From positions 1-34,941 of the forward strand of contig VGJF01000004.1 of the NCBI GenBank assembly GCA_016867585.1: DNA of 34,941 bases. The letters run 5' to 3'. The notes below the pieces were generated by a model, which saw only the letters and a list, made by a program, of their open reading frames with translations, did no database searches and had not been told where the DNA came from. Below, piece by piece: positions 29,505 through 34,941 of the stretch. Each line of letters starts with the position of its first letter. The stretch's first letter is position 1. The stretch comes from Candidatus Aminicenantota bacterium. GTDB lineage: Bacteria > Acidobacteriota > Aminicenantia > Aminicenantales > UBA4085. A program made the position numbers and the translations under genes.

Positions 29505-31324
29505 CGGGGGTTCTCCTGAGCCTCGGGCGCAACGATCCGCCGAAGGGCGGCCTCGACTTCCTTTCGGATCGGCTTTGGCCTAGCTTTTCGGCAGGCTTTC
29601 AAAGCTTCGACGGCGGGCGGTGTGGCCATGGCTTCGAGAGCTCGGACCGCGGCAAGCCTGGTCCCCGGCCTGCGTCCCGGGCCGAAGAGCCGGCGTTTCC
29701 TGAGCAGGCGGCCGAGGATGGCGGAAGCTTCGTCGGCCCGGCTTCTTCCCAGGGCCGCGACGACGGCCTCCCGCTCGGCCTCCGATTTCGATCGGAAGGC
29801 CCTGGCCGAGGCGAGGGCGATGAGGTCGTCGAGGACTCCCCGATCGTCCCCGGCTTGGATGGATTTCAAGGCTTCGACGCGGATGTCCTCATCAGGGTCC
29901 TGGAAGAGGCGGCGCAGGCCCGACCTGGCCCGCTCGTCGGCGAACGTTCCGAGGACGCCGGCCGCCCTGAGCCTGACGTCCTTGCTCTTCCATTTGAGGA
30001 CGTCGAGGAGGAAAGGGGTCGCCGCCGGGTCCCTTCTCCGGGCGCAGATGTCGATCGCGGCGATCGTGAACAGGGGGCGGTCCTCCCGCCCTTGGCGGAG
30101 GAATTGCCGAAGATCCTCCCCGGCCATTTGCTCGAAGAATTCCCCGGCCTCCTCCCTGAATCCGAGCCGCCCGATTTTCTCGAAGAGGTCCGCGGCCAGG
30201 GGAAGGCCGGGGCGGCCGATGAAGCGGAGGAATTCGAAAAACGCCTTGACGTCGAACGTCCGCCGTTCGAGAAGGACCTCCCCGATCTGGGCGGCGGGGA
30301 AATTCTCCCGCATGGCGCGGAAAAAATTCTCGAGAGCCGTCGCCCGGGGGGGCGAGTCGAGGAGGAAGCGGCGAAGGAGCTCGCCGAGCCGGTTCAGCAG
30401 GCGCATGAGCCGGATGAATTCCGCTTTGCGAAGCCTGGCCCGGACGTGTTGATTGAGAAACTCCAGGAGCCGGGCGAAGGCTTCGGCCCGCTCCTCGGCC
30501 CAGAGGAGCTCGAAGATCAAGTCCGGAAAATGCCGCTCGGCCGGCTCCCGCCTCTCGGCCGCGACCATGGCCTCGACATGGCGGGCGTCCTCCTCGGTCA
30601 GGCGGGCGCAGAGGCCTTCGGCTTCGTCGGGTTCGGTGTCCGCCCTTCGGGCGAGCTCGAGGGACCGCCGGGCGATCTCGGCCGCGTCTTCCGGGGTGAA
30701 ATCGATCCGGCCCTTGTGGAGGGCCTCCCGGTCGAGGTCGAATTCGCGGGGCAAGTCCTGGTCGCCGGAAATCTTGGCCTCGACGAATTCGTCGGGGGAG
30801 ATGTAGCGGATGTGCTCGAAATCCCGCTGCCAAAGGGCGTCGACGATGTCGCTTTCGTCGAGCGGGAGGAGGGAGACGGTCCGGATGAGCTCGATGAAAT
30901 TCGAAAACTCCTCCCGCGGCAGTCCCCGCAGAAAAATCAATTTTTGCATTCCGTCCTTGTAGAAAAAATAGGGCAGGCTTCGGAGGGGATTCTCTTCGGC
31001 GAGGACGGCTTCGCCCCGGCAGAGAAAAGCGTCTTTTTGGACTTCGAGTTCGAGCTCGGGGATCCGTTCGAGAAACGACGCCAGGCGAGCGAAGACGTTG
31101 TCTTGGAGGGCGGCGATGGAATCGTGCCCCGGGGGGAAAATCTTCGCCGCGGAAACGGCCCGGACAAGGGAGGCGCAGATTTCGCGGACCTCGGGAAGGC
31201 ATTTCTTGTCGGGGGAGGAGTCGGGCGGGGGAGAATGTCCTCCTTTCCCGCCGACGCCGGGTTGGGGACTCCGCCCCGCGGTTTTTTCCGGGGCCATCTT
31301 ATTGGTCAGGGAAGATGATAACAC
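29501..31324 (-). CDS. HEAT-repeat-like protein sharing an N-terminal domain with the HD-GYP protein
   Basis: C-terminal repeats such as ATPFLLDVLKWKSKDVRLRAAGVLGTFADERARSGLRRLFQDPDEDIRVEALKSIQAGDDRGVLDDLI. Start may be 31324 or 31297. 4-nt overlap with the HD-GYP gene. Confidence 0.82.
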   Translation of the reverse strand: MLSSSLTNKMAPEKTAGRSPQPGVGGKGGHSPPPDSSPDKKCLPEVREICASLVRAVSAAKIFPPGHDSIAALQDNVFARLASFLERIPELELEVQKDAFLCRGEAVLAEENPLRSLPYFFYKDGMQKLIFLRGLPREEFSNFIELIRTVSLLPLDESDIVDALWQRDFEHIRYISPDEFVEAKISGDQDLPREFDLDREALHKGRIDFTPEDAAEIARRSLELARRADTEPDEAEGLCARLTEEDARHVEAMVAAERREPAERHFPDLIFELLWAEERAEAFARLLEFLNQHVRARLRKAEFIRLMRLLNRLGELLRRFLLDSPPRATALENFFRAMRENFPAAQIGEVLLERRTFDVKAFFEFLRFIGRPGLPLAADLFEKIGRLGFREEAGEFFEQMAGEDLRQFLRQGREDRPLFTIAAIDICARRRDPAATPFLLDVLKWKSKDVRLRAAGVLGTFADERARSGLRRLFQDPDEDIRVEALKSIQAGDDRGVLDDLIALASARAFRSKSEAEREAVVAALGRSRADEASAILGRLLRKRRLFGPGRRPGTRLAAVRALEAMATPPAVEALKACRKARPKPIRKEVEAALRRIVAPEAQENPR

Positions 31325-31340
31325 CGGCCGGCGAAGGGCG

Positions 31341-31856
31341 TCAATCGCAGGGGGCGATCTCGACGAGGAGGGCGTCGCTCTCGACGGCCTGGCCGGGGGC
31401 GATGTGGACGGCCCGGACGATCCCTCCTTTCCGGCTGAAGATCTCGTTCTCCATTTTCATGGCTTCGATGATGAGGAGGGGCGACCGCGGGGCGATCCGG
31501 TCGCCGGCCTTGACGTGGACCCGGACGATCTTGCCCGGCATGGCCGACTTGACGGCCTCCGGCCCGGACTGCTCCCACTGGGCCCGCAGCCGCCGCGTCC
31601 GGAGCTTCCGTTCGTCGAGGATCTCGAGCTCGAAATCGTGATGGCGGAAGTGGAGCTCGAGGCGGCCGCTCTGGAAGGCGTAGACGATGTCGCAGGAGCG
31701 CCGGTCGACGAGGACGGAAAGGGAATCGGCGGAGAACGACCGGACCTCGACGACGTGCATCTGGCCGTCGAAAGCGACCTGGAAGCGTCCCTCGTTCAAA
31801 GGGGTGAACTCGATCGTCCTCTCCCGGCCGTCGATGAGGGCGACGAATCTCTTCAT
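31341..31856 (-). CDS. Biotin carboxyl carrier protein (propionyl-CoA carboxylase set)
   Basis: MKRFVALIDGRERTIEFTPLNEGRFQVAFDGQ...SAMPGKIVRVHVKAGDRIAPRSPLLIIEAMKMENEIFSRKGG. Located inside the track ORF 31341..33287, whose upstream part is out of frame with the real biotin carboxylase. Confidence 0.93.
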   Translation of the reverse strand: MKRFVALIDGRERTIEFTPLNEGRFQVAFDGQMHVVEVRSFSADSLSVLVDRRSCDIVYAFQSGRLELHFRHHDFELEILDERKLRTRRLRAQWEQSGPEAVKSAMPGKIVRVHVKAGDRIAPRSPLLIIEAMKMENEIFSRKGGIVRAVHIAPGQAVESDALLVEIAPCD

Positions 31857-33358
31857 CGCTCGAAGCCTCCCGGGCGTCCGGAAGTCTTCCAGGGCGAGGG
31901 AGCCATCCGGGCGAGAAATTGGATCGTCTCGCCGCGGTCCTCGGCCAGCCAGGCCAGGACGGCCGCGGCCGCCAGGGCCAAGGGCTCGGGCCGATGGCCG
32001 GCTTCCCGGAGAAGCTCCTCCCGGCGGCGGGGAACGAAGTGGGTGTCGTAGCGGCCTTGGAGGAATTCGGGATGGCGGACGATTTGCCGGAGAAAGGGGA
32101 TGTTCGTCCGGACGCCGGTCAGGACGTATTCCTCGAGGGCCCTTTGCATCCGGGAGAGGGCCTGCTTTCGGTTTTCGCCCCAGACGACGAGCTTCGAGAT
32201 GAGGGGGTCGTATTCCGTCGGGATCCGGAAGCCGGCATAAACGCCCGAATCGTCGCGGATCCCCGGCCCGCCCGGCGGGACCAGGCGCTTGATGTAGCCC
32301 GGGGACGGGAGAAAGTCGTTCTGCGGGTCTTCGGCGTAGATCCGGCATTCGAGGGCGTGGCCGCGCGGCGACGGAGGCGTTTCCTCGACCGCGCCCCCCT
32401 CGGCGATGCGGATCTGTCGCTCGACGAGGTCGATCCCGGTCACGAGTTCGGTGACCGGATGCTCGACCTGGAGGCGGGTGTTCATCTCCAGGAAATAAAA
32501 ACGCCGCTCGTCGTCGACCAGGAATTCGACCGTCCCGGCGTTGACGTACCCGCCGGCCCGGGCCGCCCGGACGGCGGCTTCGCCCATCCGCCGCCGAAGG
32601 TCCCGGGTCAGGACGGGCGAGGGCGTCTCCTCGATGATCTTCTGGTGGCGCCGCTGGATCGAGCACTCGCGCTCGTTGAGGTGGACGACCCGGCCGTGGA
32701 CGTCGGCCAGGATCTGGAACTCGACATGATGGGGATCTTTGAGATATTTTTCCAGGTAGACGCGGGAATCGCCGAAGGCGGAGAGGGCTTCCCGGCCGCA
32801 GGCGGCGAAGGAGCCGTCCATTTCCTCGGCCTTCGAGACGAGGCGCATGCCTTTCCCGCCCCCTCCGGCCGCGGCCTTGACGAGGACGGGGTATCCGAGC
32901 CGGTCCGCCTCGGCGGCGGCCGCGGCGGCCGTTTCGAGCGGCGGCGTTCCCGGGACGACGGGGACGCCCGCCTCGGCCATTAAGCTCCGGGCTCGGGTCT
33001 TCTCCCCCAGTCGGCGAATGGCCTCGGCCGGGGGACCGATGAACCGGAATCCGTGCTCGAGGCTGGCCGCGGCGAAGGCGGCGTTCTCGCTCAGGAAGCC
33101 GTAGCCCGGATGGATCGCGTCGACCCGGGCCTGGCGGGCGATCTCGAAAATCCGGTCCTCCCGGAGATACGTGTCCTGGGGAGCGGCTCCCGGGAGGGGA
33201 TAGGCCTCGTCGGCGTACCGGACGTGAAGGGCGTCCCGGTCCGGGTCGGAGAAGAGGGCCACGGTCGTGAGGCCGAGGTCCCGGCACGTCCGCATGATCC
33301 GGACGGCGATTTCGCCCCGGTTGGCGACGAGGATTTTCCGGATTTTCGGGTGTCTCAT
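31853..33358 (-). CDS. Acyl-CoA (propionyl/acetyl) carboxylase biotin carboxylase subunit
   Basis: MRHPKIRKILVANRGEIAVRIMRTCRDLGLTTVALFSDPDR, GYGFLSENAAFA, VLVKAAAGGGGKGMRLV, ECSIQRRHQKIIEETPSP, FLEMNTRLQVEHPVTELVTGIDLVE. Confidence 0.96.
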   Translation of the reverse strand: MRHPKIRKILVANRGEIAVRIMRTCRDLGLTTVALFSDPDRDALHVRYADEAYPLPGAAPQDTYLREDRIFEIARQARVDAIHPGYGFLSENAAFAAASLEHGFRFIGPPAEAIRRLGEKTRARSLMAEAGVPVVPGTPPLETAAAAAAEADRLGYPVLVKAAAGGGGKGMRLVSKAEEMDGSFAACGREALSAFGDSRVYLEKYLKDPHHVEFQILADVHGRVVHLNERECSIQRRHQKIIEETPSPVLTRDLRRRMGEAAVRAARAGGYVNAGTVEFLVDDERRFYFLEMNTRLQVEHPVTELVTGIDLVERQIRIAEGGAVEETPPSPRGHALECRIYAEDPQNDFLPSPGYIKRLVPPGGPGIRDDSGVYAGFRIPTEYDPLISKLVVWGENRKQALSRMQRALEEYVLTGVRTNIPFLRQIVRHPEFLQGRYDTHFVPRRREELLREAGHRPEPLALAAAAVLAWLAEDRGETIQFLARMAPSPWKTSGRPGGFER

Positions 33359-33374
33359 CAGCGGGGCCGCGGGA

Positions 33375-34941
33375 TCACAAAGGGATGTTCCCGTGCTTCC
33401 GGGGCGGATTTTTTTGGCGCTTGTTCTGGAGCATCTGGAGCGACTGGATGATCTGGCGGCGGGTGTCCTCGGGGTAGATGACGGCGTCGATGTAGCCCAG
33501 CTCGGCGGCTTTGTAGGGATTGGCGAAAGTCTTCCGGTACTGGGCCGCGAGCTCGGCTTTGCGCGAGCCGGGATCGGCCGCTTCGGCCAGCTCCTTGCGG
33601 GAGATAATGGCCACGGCCCCTTCGGGGCCCATGACGGCGATCTCGGCCGTCGGGTAGGCGAGGTTGATGTCGCCCCGGATGTGTTTGGAGGCCATGACGT
33701 CGTAGGCCCCCCCGTAGGCCTTGCGGGTGATGATCGTGACCTTGGGGACCGTCGACTCGGCGAAGGCGTAGAGGAGCTTGGCCCCCTCCTTGATGATCCC
33801 GCTGAATTCCTGGTCCGTCCCCGGGAGAAAGCCCGGGACGTCGACGAACGTCACCAAGGGGATGTTGAAGGCGTCGCAGAAACGGATGAACCGGGCCGCC
33901 TTCTTGGACGATTCCGTGTCCAGGCATCCGGCCAGGTGGGCCGGCTGATTGGCCACGAGGCCGGCCGAAAGCCCGCCGAAACGGGCGAAGCCGACGACGA
34001 TGTTTGGGGCGAAGTGCTCGTGGATTTCGAAGAAGGCGCCGTCGTCGACGACCCGCCGGATGATGTCCTTGATGTCGTAGGGCTTGTTGGGATTCGTCGG
34101 GACGATCGTCTTCAGGGCTTCGTCCCTGCGGTCGGCCGGGTCGGCGGTCAGCTTGATCGGGGGGTCCTCCATGTTGTTGGACGGCAGGTAGCCGAGGAGG
34201 TCGCGGATCATGAGGAGGGCCTGGTCCTCGTCCGCGGCCGTGAGGTGGGCGACGCCGCTTTTCGTGGCGTGGGTCATGGCCCCGCCGAGCTCTTCCTTGG
34301 TGACTTCTTCGTGGGTCACGGTCTTGATGACATCGGGCCCGGTAACGAACATGTAGGACTTGCGCTCGACCATGAGGATGAAATCGGTGATGGCCGGGGA
34401 GTAGACGGCTCCGCCGGCGCAGGGCCCCATGATGAGGGAAATCTGGGGGATGACGCCCGAAGCCAGGGTGTTGCGGAGGAAGATGTCGGCGTAGCCGCCC
34501 AGACTGACGACGCCCTCCTGGATCCGGGCCCCGCCCGAGTCGTTGAGGCCGATGACCGGCGCCCCGTTCTCCATCGCTTTGTCCATGATCTTGCAGATCT
34601 TCTCGGCGTGGGCGCCGGACAGGGACCCCCCGAAGACGGTGAAGTCCTGGGCGAAAACGTAGACGAGGCGGCCTTCGATTTTTCCGTAGCCGGTGACGAC
34701 GCCGTCGCCCCGAATCCGCTGGGAGGCCATCCCGAAGTCCGGGCAGCGGTGGGTCTTGAGCTTGTCGAGTTCGACGAAGGAGCCGGGGTCGAGGAGGAGC
34801 TCCAGCCGCTCCCGGGCCGTGTACTTCCCCTCGGCATGCTGTTTGGCGACGCGCTCCGCCCCCCCGCCCGCCTCGGCCTTGCGTTCGAGTTCGGCCAGGT
34901 GGGCCCGGAGGGCGTCGTGGTCGGGCGATGGATGGTCGGCC
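33375..34941 (-). CDS. Acyl-CoA carboxyltransferase (propionyl-CoA carboxylase beta type), N-terminus off right edge
   Basis: The frame continues upstream of the track start at 34730 to the edge: [91 protein letters not shown]; then [82 protein letters not shown]. Confidence 0.95.
   Translation of the reverse strand, partial: ADHPSPDHDALRAHLAELERKAEAGGGAERVAKQHAEGKYTARERLELLLDPGSFVELDKLKTHRCPDFGMASQRIRGDGVVTGYGKIEGRLVYVFAQDFTVFGGSLSGAHAEKICKIMDKAMENGAPVIGLNDSGGARIQEGVVSLGGYADIFLRNTLASGVIPQISLIMGPCAGGAVYSPAITDFILMVERKSYMFVTGPDVIKTVTHEEVTKEELGGAMTHATKSGVAHLTAADEDQALLMIRDLLGYLPSNNMEDPPIKLTADPADRRDEALKTIVPTNPNKPYDIKDIIRRVVDDGAFFEIHEHFAPNIVVGFARFGGLSAGLVANQPAHLAGCLDTESSKKAARFIRFCDAFNIPLVTFVDVPGFLPGTDQEFSGIIKEGAKLLYAFAESTVPKVTIITRKAYGGAYDVMASKHIRGDINLAYPTAEIAVMGPEGAVAIISRKELAEAADPGSRKAELAAQYRKTFANPYKAAELGYIDAVIYPEDTRRQIIQSLQMLQNKRQKNPPRKHGNIPL

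Noticed and set aside
31341-33287. 648-aa ORF as a single BC-BCCP fusion
   Set aside because: Only the last ~171 residues (BCCP) are genuine. The upstream part is an alternative frame of the real biotin carboxylase (31853..33358).

Overview
This window is a high-GC bacterial chromosome segment. Its protein style resembles Acidobacteriota or Aminicenantes-like lineages, but that is only an impression. It is densely coded on both strands. From left to right it contains: (1) the N-terminus of a DUF4277/IS1634-like transposase running off the left edge, divergent from a DUF6788-like ORF across an unusually symmetric bidirectional promoter, then a retropepsin-like gene remnant; (2) a minus-strand run of selA, selB and an E1-alpha/E1-beta 2-oxoacid dehydrogenase pair; (3) a Maf::RlmD/RumA-type fusion protein and an HtrA-like protease; (4) a probably exported SAM methyltransferase, a DHCW-type cupin and a DUF4097-like TTNG-repeat protein; (5) an AAA_14/DUF4143 ATPase in an AT-rich pocket; (6) a plus-strand cluster of archaeal-type HMG-CoA synthase, a frameshifted thiolase, a DUF35 OB/Zn-ribbon protein, methylcrotonyl-CoA carboxylase beta, enoyl-CoA hydratase, biotin carboxylase, BCCP and acyl-CoA dehydrogenase; (7) methylmalonyl-CoA mutase large subunit and epimerase; (8) a reversed-order AbiE-like toxin/antitoxin pair behind a palindromic promoter; (9) a membrane-anchored coiled-coil protein; (10) a minus-strand propionyl-CoA carboxylase set (split BC and BCCP) followed by a HEAT-repeat protein and an HD-GYP protein that seem to share an N-terminal domain. 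Non-coding highlights are three palindromes with a related GAC..TT core, a ~140-bp imperfect inverted repeat, and the symmetric promoters. All family assignments come from reading motifs by eye. No database search was run.
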